Assembly (NCBI GenBank): GCA_963728855.1
Contig: CAVSLN010000002.1
Span: 186,001-250,000, forward strand
From: AC-43 sp963728855
GTDB lineage: Bacteria > Actinomycetota > Actinomycetes > Mycobacteriales > Micromonosporaceae
DNA length: 64,000 nucleotides
Direction: 5' to 3'
A program made the translations under genes and the position numbers. The notes beneath the pieces were generated by a model. The model made no database searches. It was not told where the DNA came from and saw only the letters and a list, made by a program, of their open reading frames with translations. Positions 1 through 7,568 of the stretch are shown piece after piece. How positions within the stretch are numbered: position 1 is the stretch's first letter; the number at the start of each line of letters is the position of its first letter.

Positions 1-57
1 CGGGAAGAACAGCTCCGGATCCTCATCGCGACAGGCAGCACGGTGGCGCCAGTCCAT
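1..57 (-). CDS. whiB1: WhiB-family regulator, WhiB1/WblE type (N-terminus only)
   Basis: The window cuts this gene after 19 codons. The start ATG lies at 57-55 on the minus strand and the peptide begins MDWRHRAACRDEDPELFFP, which matches the conserved opening of WhiB1/WblE proteins and includes the first of the four iron-sulfur cysteines (C9). WhiB1 proteins carry a 4Fe-4S cluster, sense nitric oxide and bind the primary sigma factor. The other three cysteines lie outside the window. A CRP-like dyad sits about 135 bp upstream. The family call is strong despite the short length because this opening is highly distinctive; orthology to WhiB1 rather than another Wbl is likely but not proven. Confidence 0.85.
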   Translation of the reverse strand, partial: MDWRHRAACRDEDPELFFP

Positions 58-191
58 GGCGGCAACACTCCTTGGTTGGTGGATCGATGGCGGTGCGCAT
101 TTCTATATCCGTCTCGCGGAGTGGTTACCCAGCAAACCGCCGGATAACCAACTGCGCGTGAGCAGGCAATGAGACCGTAACCGAGGTCGCT

Positions 192-207
192 TGTGAATAC
201 TTTCACG
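192..207. promoter_or_regulatory. CRP-like dyad upstream of whiB1
   Basis: TGTGA-N6-TCACG at 192-207 matches the CRP/Cmr consensus TGTGA-N6-TCACA with one mismatch. It lies in the roughly 295 bp gap between the whiB1 start and the end of the lipid kinase gene. In Mycobacterium tuberculosis the whiB1 promoter is bound by the CRP homologue, so the position is meaningful. The rest of the gap (58-352) holds no gene that I can see. Confidence 0.45.
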
Positions 208-352
208 AACTCCCGCGATGTCAAGGGGGATCCGCAGAAAAAGTCAAACCGGTGAGCGGGCTCACGGCGGGTTTGTCCGGATTTCTGCGGTTTGAAACAA
301 GCGCGATTGTGACTCTTAGTGACGACTGCGGTGCGGCGAGCGGGCGGTCGGG

Positions 353-1294
353 CTAGCAGAAGACCCGGACCGCGCTGGGTGCTGCGGTGAACCGTACCTT
401 CTCCCGCGCGCCAACGTACTCCCCGTCGAGCTGTAGCGCGACAGGTTCGGTGGCATGGAGCGTGAACTCCGCCGTGTCGTGTACGCGGAGTATGTGCTGC
501 CCATGCGGAGCGTGCATATAACCGGCTCGGCCGCCGGGAAAGAGCAGCTGCAGCATCGTCCGTGCGGTACCGGGTACCTTGAGTGCCCGCAGCGCGAGCA
601 GCTCCAGGCCGGAGTCGAAGGACGCCTCCGGGCACGGGCTGATCGGGCGGTTGCCCAGGTACGTGAACGGGTGGGTGTTCTGGATGAGTACCGTGGCCAG
701 CGGCCCGGCCGGGTCCTCGCCGGGCCGCTCCAGCGTGATCGGCGCCTTGCCCCGGTCGGTGTCGAACAGGTACTGGCCGGCCAGCGCCCGCACGTACAGC
801 CGCGGGGTCGAGGCGTCGCCGCGGTGCCGGGCCCGCTCCACCCGCCGGATCACCTCGGCGTCGAGCCCGAATCCGGCGCAGAAGGTGAAGTAGCGGTCGT
901 CGGCCCGGCTCAGCCCGATCGTGCGGGTACGGCGGGCGCGCAGCGCCTCCAGCAGTACCCCCGTCGCCTCCACCCAGTCGTTGGGCAGCCCGAGGGCGCG
1001 GGCGAAGACGTTGGTGGAGCCGCCCGGGACCACCGCGAGGGCGGGCGCGTCGGCCCGTACCCCTTTGGCAAGTAGGCCGTTGACCGCCTCGTTGACCGTG
1101 CCGTCGCCGCCCAGCGCGACCACCACGTCGACCCCCTCGGCGGCGGCCCGCTCCGCCAGGCTCGCCGCGTGCCCGCGTCGCCTCGTGTGCTCGACCTCGA
1201 GGTCCACCTGGCTACGCAGAGCCTGCACCAGCACGTCGCGGACCCGCCCGCTCGTGGTGGTCGCCTTGTGGTTGACCACGAGAAGCGCCCGCAT
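353..1294 (-). CDS. Diacylglycerol kinase-type lipid kinase
   Basis: About 313 residues with the catalytic fold of the DAGK/sphingosine-kinase (LCB5, YegS-like) family. The N-terminal strand MRALLVVNHKA is the usual opening, and the nucleotide motif GGDGTVNEAV is intact near residue 62. A second conserved stretch, VVPGGSTNVFARALGLP, corresponds to the PGGTxNxxAR region of the family. The enzyme is expected to phosphorylate a membrane lipid at the inner face of the membrane. I took the ATG at 1294 rather than the GTG three codons upstream because it matches the family's normal start. The gene is a neighbour of whiB1 on the same strand. The lipid substrate cannot be told from sequence. Confidence 0.88.
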   Translation of the reverse strand: MRALLVVNHKATTTSGRVRDVLVQALRSQVDLEVEHTRRRGHAASLAERAAAEGVDVVVALGGDGTVNEAVNGLLAKGVRADAPALAVVPGGSTNVFARALGLPNDWVEATGVLLEALRARRTRTIGLSRADDRYFTFCAGFGLDAEVIRRVERARHRGDASTPRLYVRALAGQYLFDTDRGKAPITLERPGEDPAGPLATVLIQNTHPFTYLGNRPISPCPEASFDSGLELLALRALKVPGTARTMLQLLFPGGRAGYMHAPHGQHILRVHDTAEFTLHATEPVALQLDGEYVGAREKVRFTAAPSAVRVFC

Positions 1295-1321
1295 GGCAGG
1301 CACTGTACCCGCGGCCGAAGG

Positions 1322-1391
1322 CTGATCCTCACCTGAGGAGCGGCGTACCGCCGCACCTGATCCTCACGGGAGGAGCGGCGTACCGCCGCAC
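1322..1391. repeat. Two tandem 35-bp repeats, each with a GC hairpin
   Basis: 1322-1356 and 1357-1391 are the same 35-bp unit with two differences. Each contains GCGGCG-TAC-CGCCGC, a six-pair hairpin with a three-base loop. The pair fills the gap between the divergent lipid kinase and small membrane protein genes. It could be a paired operator or a transcription barrier; no function is known. Confidence 0.8.
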
Positions 1392-1405
1392 TATTCTCAT
1401 TGGCC

Positions 1406-1795
1406 GTGACGGGAAACGACGGTGGGATCCCGGCCACCCTGCGAGCCGCGATCGCGCTGCTGTTCATCGAGGCGCTCGGGGTGGGCGCGGTCGCCGGGCT
1501 GTTCGCCTACGACGGCGCGACGCAGCACGTGACCAGTACGGGCAGCGCGCTGGCCGTGGTGCTGTTCCCGGCCGGGATCGCGCTGCTGCTGGCGGTGCTG
1601 GGCTGGCTGCTCGCCCGGCGCCGGGCCTGGGCGCGCGGCCCGGCCATCGTGCTGGAGCTGCTGCTCCTGCCGATCGGGTACTACATGATCACCGGAGGCG
1701 CCGCCTTGCTCGGCGTACCGGCGATCCTGCTCGGCCTCGCCTGCGGCGGACTGCTGCTGGCTCCCGCCTCCCGATCCGCGCTCGGTATCCGCTAG
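1406..1795 (+). CDS. Small four-helix membrane protein
   Basis: About 129 residues with four hydrophobic segments, roughly at residues 9-26, 40-60, 68-85 and 90-112, separated by short loops such as ARRRAWARG. There is no signal peptide cleavage site and no catalytic motif. I do not recognise a named family; it looks like the many short integral membrane proteins of actinomycetes. Start GTG at 1406 was chosen; a TTG two codons upstream is also possible. It sits directly after the hairpin repeats and 30 bp before the GntR regulator on the same strand, so they could share a transcript. Confidence 0.6.
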   Translation: MTGNDGGIPATLRAAIALLFIEALGVGAVAGLFAYDGATQHVTSTGSALAVVLFPAGIALLLAVLGWLLARRRAWARGPAIVLELLLLPIGYYMITGGAALLGVPAILLGLACGGLLLAPASRSALGIR

Positions 1796-1824
1796 TTCAC
1801 ACAGGGGCCGTACGCTGACTGATT

Positions 1825-2512
1825 GTGACGCTCCGAACACCCGCGTACCAGCTTCTCGCCGACGACCTGCGTAGCCAGATCACGTCCGGGCAGCTGCGCC
1901 CCGGCGAACGGCTGCCGACCGAGCCCGAGCTGTGCGCCCGGTCCGGCGTCAGCCGCAGTACCGTCCGGGAGGCGCTGCGCCTGCTGTCCAGCCAACGCCT
2001 GATCGTCACCACCCGCGGGGTGACCGGCGGCAGCTACGTCGCGCAGCCCAGCCCGGCCGCGCTGGCGGAGAACCTCGCCTCTGGGATGTCCCTGCTGCTG
2101 TCCACGACACCGGTAGGCCTGGCCGACCTGATGGAGGCCCGGGAGTTGCTGGAGGTGCCGGCCGTCGGGTTAGCCGCGCGCCGGCGCACTGACGCGGACC
2201 TGGCCTCGCTGGCCCAGGCGCTGTTCGACCCGGTCGACGACCTGCCGTCCAAGGTCGCGGCACACCGGGCCTTCCACGTGGCGCTCGCGGCGGCGACCGG
2301 TAACCCGCTCTACGAGCTGGTCGTCCGCCCGCTCTACTCGGTCGGGAACGCCACCGAGATCGGCGCGCGGGCGGCGCCGGAAGCTCTGGCATTGGGTCGA
2401 CGTCGAGCACCGGGCGATCCTGGGGGCCCTGGCCGCGCGTGACGTGCCGGCCGCGGAGCAGGCGGCCCGTACCCATCTGGCGAATCTCCGGGCGAACTGG
2501 CCGGACGTCTGA
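1825..2512 (+). CDS. GntR-family (FadR subfamily) regulator, one frameshift
   Basis: The N-terminal winged helix is complete (residues 5-70, with ERLPTEPELCARSGVSRSTV as the recognition region), followed by an all-helical FCD ligand domain. The frame open from 1825 would end in a foreign tail at 2442. If one base is dropped in the GG at about 2379-2380, the frame continues as KLWHWVDVEHRAILGALA to a stop at 2512, giving the expected ~229 residues with the conserved HRAIL..A..ARD ending. FCD regulators usually bind small carboxylates or sugar acids; the effector here is unknown. The extra base is more likely a sequence error than decay, since both sides are well conserved. Confidence 0.75.
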
Positions 2513-2534
2513 CCGGCTTCCGCGTGGCGGAAGA

Positions 2535-2945
2535 TCAGCTAGGGGTACGGCGCTTGGTGAGCCGGATCGTCACCCGCTCGCCGTCGTTCTTCGTGCCCAC
2601 CTCGCCGGCGAGCGCGGTGAGCACCTGCCACGAGAACGAGTTGCCGCCGGGCAGCCTGGCCTCCCCGTTGACCGGTATCGAGACCTCGATCGACAGGGCC
2701 GCCCTGGTGACCTCGAACTGGCTGGTCACCTCGGCCTGGCCGGGCGCGAGGGCGAGCAGGATGGCGCACGCCTCGTCGACGGCGATGCGCAGGTCCTCGA
2801 TCTCGTCGAGGGTGAACTGCAACCGGGCGGCGAGGCCGGCGGTCGCGGTACGGAGCACGGCCAGGTAGCTACCGTCGGCGGGCACGACGAGTACGACGAC
2901 GTCGTCGTTGCCCGTCGTCGATGCGTCAGGTACGAGCTGGGTCAC
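2535..2945 (-). CDS. Anti-sigma-factor-type ATP-binding protein (RsbW-like)
   Basis: A 136-residue protein with the short HATPase fold of RsbW/SpoIIAB kinases. The N-box region reads LRIAVDEACAILLALA, matching the usual E/D-x-x-x-A-V-x-E-A pattern, and the C-terminal FSWQVLTAL region resembles the G2/G3 part of the fold. Such proteins bind a sigma factor and are released by a phosphorylatable antagonist. No sigma factor or antagonist gene lies beside it in the window, so its partner must be encoded elsewhere. It may lack kinase activity because the glycine-rich ATP lid is poorly defined. Confidence 0.7.
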   Translation of the reverse strand: MTQLVPDASTTGNDDVVVLVVPADGSYLAVLRTATAGLAARLQFTLDEIEDLRIAVDEACAILLALAPGQAEVTSQFEVTRAALSIEVSIPVNGEARLPGGNSFSWQVLTALAGEVGTKNDGERVTIRLTKRRTPS

Positions 2946-2970
2946 CGGTGCCCTCCCCCTAGCGACGACT

Positions 2971-3462
2971 CTAGGGGCTACCGGCCAGTTGGGTGAGTGC
3001 TGGCCCGGTCAGCCGGTACGGCACCCACTCGTCCATCGGCTCCGCGCCGATCGCGTGGTAGAACTCACGCGCCGGGTTCCAGTGCAGGACCCACCACTCC
3101 AGCCTCGGGTACCCGGACTCGACGCAGAGCCGGGCGAGCGTGGCGAGCAGTGCCCGGCCCAGGCCCGTACCGCGGGCCGGCGGGCGCACGTACAGGTCCT
3201 CCAGGTAGATCCCGGGTACCCCCTCCCAGGTGGAGAAGTTGCGGAACCACAGCATCATCCCGAGCGGGGTACCGGCGGCGTCGGTCGCCACGTGGCAGAA
3301 CAGCGCCGAGGAGTCGGCGAACAGCGCGGCGTGTAACTGGTCCGCCGTCAACCGGCACTGGTCGGCCGACTTCTCGAACTCGGCCAGCTCGTGCACCATC
3401 GCCACAACGGCCGGCACGTCCTCGGGACGTGCCGGCCGGATGCTGTGTGGGGAGGCAGTCAC
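2971..3462 (-). CDS. GNAT N-acetyltransferase, coupled to sodN
   Basis: About 163 residues. The acetyl-CoA motif is YVRPPARGTGLGRALLATLA (R/Q-x-x-G-x-G/A), and the substrate face carries the aromatic string RLEWWVLHWNPAREFY seen in spermidine/thialysine-type GNATs. The GTG start at 3462 shares bases with the sodN stop (GTGA), so the two are probably translated together. The reading frame is open further upstream, but that part overlaps sodN and has no family resemblance. The acceptor is unknown; the link with a superoxide dismutase is positional only. Confidence 0.8.
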   Translation of the reverse strand: MTASPHSIRPARPEDVPAVVAMVHELAEFEKSADQCRLTADQLHAALFADSSALFCHVATDAAGTPLGMMLWFRNFSTWEGVPGIYLEDLYVRPPARGTGLGRALLATLARLCVESGYPRLEWWVLHWNPAREFYHAIGAEPMDEWVPYRLTGPALTQLAGSP

Positions 3463-3863
3463 GCCTGCTTGGTCTCCCAGAAGATCTTCGAGATCTCCTC
3501 GATCTTGCCGAGCAGCTGGTCGGCGACGGCCGGGTCGACCGAGCCCTTGGCGCCGCCCGCGCCGGCGAGCTTGGTGGCCTCGTTGAAGAGCTGGTGCAGG
3601 TGCGGGTACTTCTCGAAGTGGGCCGGCTTGAAGTAGTCGGTCCACAGCACCCAGAGGTGGTGCTTGACAAGCTCGGCGCGCTGCTCCTTGATGACCAGCG
3701 CACGGGTGCGGAACTCGGGGTCGCTGTTCGCCTGGTACTTCTCGCTGATCGCCTTGACGGACTCGGCCTCAATCCTGGCCTGCGTCGGGTCGTAGACGCC
3801 GCACGGCAGGTCGCAGTGGGCGCTGACGACGGTGCGCGGGGTCAGTAGGCGTGGCAGTCGCAT
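3459..3863 (-). CDS. sodN: Nickel superoxide dismutase precursor
   Basis: A 134-residue precursor. After a 15-residue propeptide the mature protein begins with the nickel hook HCDLPCGVYDP: His1 supplies the amine and side-chain ligands, and Cys2 and Cys6 are the thiolates. The rest is the four-helix body typical of SodN. It disproportionates superoxide in the cytoplasm and works only after the propeptide is cut off. The matching protease gene is divergent, 72 bp away, which is the normal arrangement. No clear Nur box (TTGCAA repeats) was seen in the gap. Confidence 0.97.
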   Translation of the reverse strand: MRLPRLLTPRTVVSAHCDLPCGVYDPTQARIEAESVKAISEKYQANSDPEFRTRALVIKEQRAELVKHHLWVLWTDYFKPAHFEKYPHLHQLFNEATKLAGAGGAKGSVDPAVADQLLGKIEEISKIFWETKQA

Positions 3864-3935
3864 CAGGATCCTCCTGGAGTTCTGCGATGATCGCTCTCGT
3901 CGAAAACCCTACTCCTGGCTGGAGGTCCCGGCGAA

Positions 3936-4250
3936 GTGGACCGGCTGTTCACCGCCGTTGTCCGGGGGCCCTCGATGGTGCCCGCGCTGCGGGACGGAGA
4001 CGCGCTGCTGGTCTGGCGTACCGAGCGGATCCGCCCGGGTCAGGTGGCGGTGGTGCGCTTCACGGGGGTACCCGGGCTGTCGGTCAAGCGGGCGGTCCGG
4101 CCGGTCGAGGGCGGCTGGTGGGTACTGGGCGACAACGGGTACGGCTCGACCGACTCGCGGGAGCTGGGGCCGGCCCGGCCGGTCGGACGGGTACTGCTGC
4201 GCTGGTGGCCGCGCCTGTCGCTGGTCCGTCGCACTGACCCGACCCGCTGA
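3936..4250 (+). CDS. sodX: SodN maturation protease (S26 signal-peptidase type)
   Basis: A 104-residue S26 peptidase. The catalytic serine lies in RGPSMVPALRDGD (GxSMxP motif) and the lysine in LSVKRAV, followed by the conserved WVLGDNGYGSTDSRELG box. It is much shorter than secretory signal peptidases and has no membrane anchor, as expected for SodX, which trims the SodN propeptide to expose His1. Start GTG 3936 has a GGAGG-type site about nine bases upstream. The head-to-head position with sodN supports the assignment. Confidence 0.92.
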   Translation: MDRLFTAVVRGPSMVPALRDGDALLVWRTERIRPGQVAVVRFTGVPGLSVKRAVRPVEGGWWVLGDNGYGSTDSRELGPARPVGRVLLRWWPRLSLVRRTDPTR

Positions 4251-4412
4251 CCCGAGCGCCACGGGACGCCCCGTCGCGCACTATGCTCGGCGGGTACCCG
4301 GGTGATCCCCGCGATGCGCGCGCCCGACGGCGGCCGGACCTTCGCCAATGCCGTGCCACGCGACCAATGACGAAAGCAATGATGAAAGCTATGACGCGCT
4401 AGGGGCACGGCT

Positions 4413-5675
4413 ATGTCTTCCGATCCGGTTCCGACCTCAAAGCGCCGCCTGGCCGATCCGGCCCATGCGCCGGCTCGCGAGGAGCGCCGCCTGGCCGATC
4501 CGGCCCAAGTGCCGGCTCGCGAGGGTCCGGTGTTCGACCTGCATCGTGGCGGCAAGCTCGAGGTGGCCTCGACCGTACCGCTGGCGACCCGCGCGGACCT
4601 GTCGCTCGCGTACACGCCCGGGGTGGCCGAGGTGTGCCGGGCCATCGCCGCGGACGAGTCGCTCGTCGACGAGTACACCTGGGTCTCGCACACGGTCGCG
4701 GTGGTGACCGACGGGTCGGCCGTACTCGGGCTGGGCAACATCGGGCCGCGCGCCGCCATGCCGGTCATGGAGGGCAAGGCCGTGCTGTTCAAGCAGTTCG
4801 GTGGCGTGGACGCGGTGCCGATCTGCCTCGACACGCAGGACGTCGAGGAGATCATCACGGCGGTCGAGGCGATCGCGCCCTCGTTCGGCGGGATCAACCT
4901 GGAGGACATCTCGGCGCCCCGGTGCTTCGAGATCGAGCGCCGGCTCGACGAGGCGCTGCCGATCCCGGTGTTCCACGACGACCAGCACGGTACGGCCGTC
5001 GTGGTGCTCGCCGCGCTGCGCAACGCGGCCCTCCTGCTCGACCGGAAGCTGGCCGAGCTGCGGATCGCGGTGAGCGGGGCGGGCGCCGCCGGGGTGGCCG
5101 TGACGAACATGCTCATCGCCGGCGGGGTCACGGCCGGCGAGGTGGTGGTGTGCGACTCGCGCGGGATCCTCCACAGTGGACGGTCGGAGCTCACCGGCGC
5201 CAAGGCGGAGCTGGCCGCGGCCACCAACTCGGCCGGGCGTACGGGCGGGATGGTCGAGGCGCTGCGCGACGCCGATGTGCTGATCGGGGTGTCCGGCGGC
5301 TCGATCCCGGAGGCGGCGCTGGCCGGCATGGCCCCGGAGGCGATCGTCTTCGCGCTGGCCAACCCGACGCCGGAGGTACACCCGGAGATCGCGACCAGGT
5401 ACGCCGCCGTCGTGGCCACCGGGCGCAGCGACTTCCCGAACCAGATCAACAACGTGCTCGCGTTCCCGGGCGTGTTCCGGGGCGCGCTGGACGCCCGGGC
5501 CACCCGGATCACCGACGGTATGAAGGTCGCCGCTGCCGAGGCGATCGCCGCCGTGGTGGCCGACGAGCTGCGCGCGGACGCGATCGTACCCAGTGCGCTT
5601 GATCCTCGGGTGGCCCCGGCCGTGACGGCCGCGGTGCGGGCGGCCGCGCTGCGGGATGGCGTGGTCCGCTCCTGA
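4413..5675 (+). CDS. NAD(P)-dependent malic enzyme
   Basis: A 420-residue oxidative decarboxylase converting malate to pyruvate. The N-terminal catalytic domain contains YTPGVAEVC (active-site tyrosine), the lysine in MEGKAVLFKQFGG, and the metal-binding PVFHDDQHGTA. The second half has a Rossmann motif SGAGAAGVA and ends with the conserved DFPNQINNVLAFPG and IVPSALD boxes. The length fits the short bacterial class without a phosphotransacetylase tail. The first 40 residues are an unusual extension built from a duplicated 14-residue unit. The upstream leader at about 4365-4395 contains a short AATGAYGAAAGC repeat of unknown meaning. Confidence 0.95.
   Translation: MSSDPVPTSKRRLADPAHAPAREERRLADPAQVPAREGPVFDLHRGGKLEVASTVPLATRADLSLAYTPGVAEVCRAIAADESLVDEYTWVSHTVAVVTDGSAVLGLGNIGPRAAMPVMEGKAVLFKQFGGVDAVPICLDTQDVEEIITAVEAIAPSFGGINLEDISAPRCFEIERRLDEALPIPVFHDDQHGTAVVVLAALRNAALLLDRKLAELRIAVSGAGAAGVAVTNMLIAGGVTAGEVVVCDSRGILHSGRSELTGAKAELAAATNSAGRTGGMVEALRDADVLIGVSGGSIPEAALAGMAPEAIVFALANPTPEVHPEIATRYAAVVATGRSDFPNQINNVLAFPGVFRGALDARATRITDGMKVAAAEAIAAVVADELRADAIVPSALDPRVAPAVTAAVRAAALRDGVVRS
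4441..4524 (+). repeat. In-frame 42-bp tandem duplication in the malic enzyme gene
   Basis: 4441-4482 and 4483-4524 are two copies of a 42-bp unit with two differences. Each encodes 14 residues of the form RRLADPA..PARE near the protein N-terminus. Because 42 is a multiple of three the reading frame is kept. Confidence 0.9.
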
Positions 5676-5694
5676 CGCCTGCTACCGTCCGGTA

Positions 5695-6660
5695 ATGCTT
5701 GCCGCATACGCCTCCTCGATCAACCCCGACGACCCGCTCACCGGGCTGACCGTCGGTGACCTGCCGGAGCCGCCGACCCCGGAGGACTGGGTCACCGTCG
5801 AGGTCCGGGCCAGCTCGCTCAACCACCACGACCTCTGGTCGCTGCGCGGGGTCGGGCTGGCCGCCGGCCGGTTGCCGATGATCCTGGGCTGCGACGCGGC
5901 CGGGGTCGACCCCGAGGGCAACGAGGTCGTGGTGCACGCGGTGATCGGCGACCCCGCGATCGGCGACGAGACCATGGACCCGAGCCGTACGTTGCTGTCC
6001 GAGAAGTGGCCGGGCACGCTGGCCGAGCGGGTACGGGTGCCCCGGCGCAACCTCGTGCCGAAGCCGGCCGAGCTGTCCTTCACCGAGGCGGCGTGCCTAC
6101 CCACCGCATGGCTCACCGCGTACCGGATGCTGCGCGTACGGGGCCGGCTGCCCGAGGGCGGCTCGGTGCTCGTTCAGGGTGCCGGCGGGGGAGTGGCGAC
6201 CGCGGCGGTCGTGCTCGGCCGGGCCCTCGGTGCCCGCGTGTACGCCACCAGCCGCGACCCCGGCAAGCGGGAGCGCATCGCGGCGCTCGGCGCCACCGCG
6301 TTCGAGCCCGGTGCCCGGCTGCCCGAGCGGGTCGACGTGGTCATCGAGACCGTCGGCGCGGCCACCTTCGAGCACTCGCTCAAGTGCACGACCCCGGGCG
6401 GCCGGATCGTCGTGTCCGGTGCCACGGCCGGCCACCTGGCCACCGTCGACCTGCGCCGGGTGTACTTCCTGCAGCTGGAGATCCTGGGCTCGACCATGGG
6501 TACCCGTGACGAGCTGGCCGCCCTGCTGTCCCTGTGCGCCACGGAGGGTATCCGTCCGCTGGTCGACTCCGAGTACGGCTTCTCCGCGGTCCGCAAGGCG
6601 TTCGAGCAGCTCGAGTCCGGTGACGTGTTCGGCAAGCTGGTGCTGGACCATTCTCGGTGA
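5695..6660 (+). CDS. Medium-chain (zinc-type) oxidoreductase
   Basis: A 321-residue member of the alcohol dehydrogenase/quinone reductase superfamily. The N-terminal GroES-like domain contains ASSLNHHDLWSLRG and ILGCDAAG; the cofactor domain starts at LVQGAGGGVATAAVVLGRA, a glycine-rich motif usual for NADPH enzymes. The catalytic and structural zinc ligands of classical ADH are not evident, so it may be a zinc-free quinone reductase type. ATG 5695 was chosen; the open frame upstream overlaps the malic enzyme end. Its stop overlaps the GTG start of the tryptophan dioxygenase (GTGA), so the two are co-translated. Confidence 0.85.
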   Translation: MLAAYASSINPDDPLTGLTVGDLPEPPTPEDWVTVEVRASSLNHHDLWSLRGVGLAAGRLPMILGCDAAGVDPEGNEVVVHAVIGDPAIGDETMDPSRTLLSEKWPGTLAERVRVPRRNLVPKPAELSFTEAACLPTAWLTAYRMLRVRGRLPEGGSVLVQGAGGGVATAAVVLGRALGARVYATSRDPGKRERIAALGATAFEPGARLPERVDVVIETVGAATFEHSLKCTTPGGRIVVSGATAGHLATVDLRRVYFLQLEILGSTMGTRDELAALLSLCATEGIRPLVDSEYGFSAVRKAFEQLESGDVFGKLVLDHSR

Positions 6661-7457
6661 CGGACCTCCCGATGACGGATCCCCGGTTCGGTGAGCAGGG
6701 TGGGCTGCTGACGTACGGGGCCTACCTGCGGCTGGCCGAGCTGCTCGACCAGCAGGTACCGGAGTCCTCCCCGCCGGCCCACGACGAGCTGCTGTTCATC
6801 ACCATCCACCAGGTGTACGAGCTGTGGTTCAAGCTCCTGCTCGCCGAGCTGACCGACGCCCGCGACCGGATGCTGGCCGGCGAGGCGTACCTGCCCCGGG
6901 TGCGGCTGGAGCGGTGCCTGTCGATCGAGAAGGTGCTCATCACGCAGGTCGATGTCATCGACACCATGACCCCGCAGGACTTCCTGGTCTTCCGCAACAA
7001 GCTGGCCCCGGCCTCGGGCTTCCAGTCGGCCCAGTTCCGGGAGATCGAGTTCCTGTCCGGGCTGCGCGACCCCGGGTACCTGAAACGGTTCCGGGGGCTG
7101 ACCGGGCCGGAGCGGGAGCGACTGGAGCTGCGGCTGGCCGAGCCGTCGTTATGGGACGGGTTCCTGGCCGTACTCGAGCACGCCGGGTTCGCGGTGGAGA
7201 CCGCCGAGGAGCGCTTCCACGCGTACGGGCGGATCGCCGGGGACCGGGAGCGGTACGGGCCGCTCTGGGACCTCGCCGAGGCGCTCGTCGACCATGACCA
7301 GTCCTGGTCGCTGTGGCGGGCCCGGCACGTGCTCATGGCCGAGCGGCAGATCGGCACGAAGGCGGGAACCGGCGGCTCGGCCGGCGGCGCGTACCTCCGC
7401 TCCCGCATCGAACTGCGCTTCTACCCCGAGCTGTGGGAGCTGCGCAGCCGCCTCTGA
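6657..7457 (+). CDS. kynA: Tryptophan 2,3-dioxygenase
   Basis: A 266-residue haem enzyme opening the indole ring of tryptophan to N-formylkynurenine. Family signatures are all present: LTYGAYLRL, DELLFITIHQVYELWFKLLL with the distal histidine, FRNKLAPASGFQSAQFREIE, and ARHVLMAERQIGTKAGTGG with the proximal haem histidine. The length is normal for the bacterial enzyme. GTG 6657 overlaps the stop of the preceding oxidoreductase. No kynurenine hydrolase or formamidase is adjacent, so the pathway is not complete here. Confidence 0.96.
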   Translation: MTDLPMTDPRFGEQGGLLTYGAYLRLAELLDQQVPESSPPAHDELLFITIHQVYELWFKLLLAELTDARDRMLAGEAYLPRVRLERCLSIEKVLITQVDVIDTMTPQDFLVFRNKLAPASGFQSAQFREIEFLSGLRDPGYLKRFRGLTGPERERLELRLAEPSLWDGFLAVLEHAGFAVETAEERFHAYGRIAGDRERYGPLWDLAEALVDHDQSWSLWRARHVLMAERQIGTKAGTGGSAGGAYLRSRIELRFYPELWELRSRL

Positions 7458-7568
7458 GCCGCCCCTCTCACCCCTCTCCCGGGTTCGTGCCATCCGCCCG
7501 GCGCCCCACTCCGAACCCCTGTTGCGCCTCATAGCTTGGGTGGCGCGACCTGTGGGGAGGTGGGTGTC

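Noticed and set aside
4040..5707. A 555-residue minus-strand ORF
   Set aside because: It is the antisense shadow of the malic enzyme gene, which has full family motifs and normal start signals.
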